A stretch of DNA of 64,000 nucleotides from NCBI GenBank assembly GCA_038325105.1, contig JBBQIR010000001.1, forward strand, positions 12,907 to 76,906, given 5' to 3'. Shown here one piece after another: positions 63,701 through 64,000 of the stretch (positions are counted from its first letter, which is position 1; each line of letters starts with the position of its first letter). Origin of the DNA: WSXY01 sp038325105 (GTDB taxonomy: Bacteria; Actinomycetota; Coriobacteriia; Anaerosomatales; Anaerosomataceae). The notes below the pieces were generated by a model. It was not told the DNA's origin. It did no database searches and saw nothing but the letters and a program-made list of their open reading frames with translations. The position numbers were made by a program, and so were the translations under genes.

Positions 63701-64000
63701 ATGAGAATGCCCAAGCTCAAGCCAGTGACCCCCGGTGAGCTCCTGCTCGAGGAGTTCCTCGCACCCATGGGCCTCTCGCAGTATCGGCTTGCCAAGGAGA
63801 TCGGGGTGCCCGCGCAGCGTGTCGGCGCGATCATCGCCGGCAAGCGTGCAATCACGGCCGATACAGACCTGCGTCTCTGCAAGTTCTTCGGCCTGTCGAA
63901 CGGCTACTGGCTGCGCGCGCAGGTTGCCTATGACATAGAGGTTGCTAGGGACGCGCTGTCAGACGCGCTCAAGAAGATCAAGCCGTGGCCGGGTGTTGGC
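63701..64000 (+). CDS. higA: HigA-type antitoxin (partial, cut by window end)
   Basis: 100 codons are seen without a stop. The helix-turn-helix is clear (LSQYRLAKEIGVPAQRVGAI) after PVTPGELLLEEFLAPMG, the HigA opening. It should bind the palindrome upstream of higB. ATG 63701 or 63707 may be used; AGGGA is nearby. Family length is about 95-105 aa, so it probably ends just beyond the window. Confidence 0.93.
   Translation, partial: MRMPKLKPVTPGELLLEEFLAPMGLSQYRLAKEIGVPAQRVGAIIAGKRAITADTDLRLCKFFGLSNGYWLRAQVAYDIEVARDALSDALKKIKPWPGVG

Noticed and set aside
61450..64000. Prophage or integrative element
   Set aside because: The excisionase-like HTH at 62250 is fused to a nucleotidyltransferase, and no integrase, capsid or conjugation gene is seen.

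Overview
The window is a dense, high-GC bacterial chromosome segment. It encodes anaerobic energy genes (a cytosolic NiFe hydrogenase next to a complete Rnf complex), rod-shape genes (mreBCD, mrdA, rodA), two-[4Fe-4S] ferredoxins, HemW and a giant secreted multihaem cytochrome. Together with frequent GTG/TTG starts, this points to an anaerobic high-GC Gram-positive. My best guess is a Coriobacteriia-like actinobacterium with respiratory or metal-reducing ability. That placement is inferred from gene content, not from a phylogeny.

Layout. 1-6.9 kb: an rRNA m5U methyltransferase facing a PilT ATPase fused to a receiver-like domain, then OsmC, glycosyltransferase, PIG-L deacetylase and BshC-like genes, then a ferredoxin. 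7-11 kb (minus strand): plsY, a lipid kinase and an EF-G-like GTPase, with a tRNA-Arg (plus strand) between. 11.2-13.7 kb: a cyclophilin lipoprotein, a TPR membrane protein and ndk. 13.7-23.7 kb: hydBGDA, rnfCDGEAB, a NusG-II protein and a Gx-type membrane protein. 23.7-33.7 kb: radC, mreBCD-mrdA-rodA, a DUF697 protein and a radical SAM/DUF2344 pair. 33.7-43.7 kb: an RNase E/G gene, rplU-rpmA, obgE-proB-proA-nadD-yqeK-lytR_C-rsfS and an EamA transporter. 43.8-50.7 kb: tRNA-Ala and a 2230-residue cytochrome. 50.8-61.4 kb: leuS, a cysteine-rich membrane protein, comEA-comEC-holA, rpsT (minus), lepA-hemW. 61.4-64 kb: a toxin-antitoxin island (VapBC, an HTH-nucleotidyltransferase with a small basic partner, HigBA cut by the window end).

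How the genes may work together. The group-3b-type hydrogenase would exchange electrons between H2 and NAD(P)H. Rnf would couple ferredoxin and NADH to an ion gradient. The two clusters sit head to tail with only a short structured gap, so they look like one redox module. The secreted cytochrome could pass electrons outside the cell. The growth genes form long translationally coupled operons with 4-11 bp overlaps.

Least ordinary items: an Asp in place of the first proximal-cluster Cys in HydD; a HydA that ends at the residue where maturation proteases normally cut; a possible low-molecular-weight-thiol operon; the duplicated 16-haem cytochrome; and the uncharacterised HTH-nucleotidyltransferase/basic-protein pair. 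No CRISPR array, insertion sequence, prophage or rRNA gene was seen.
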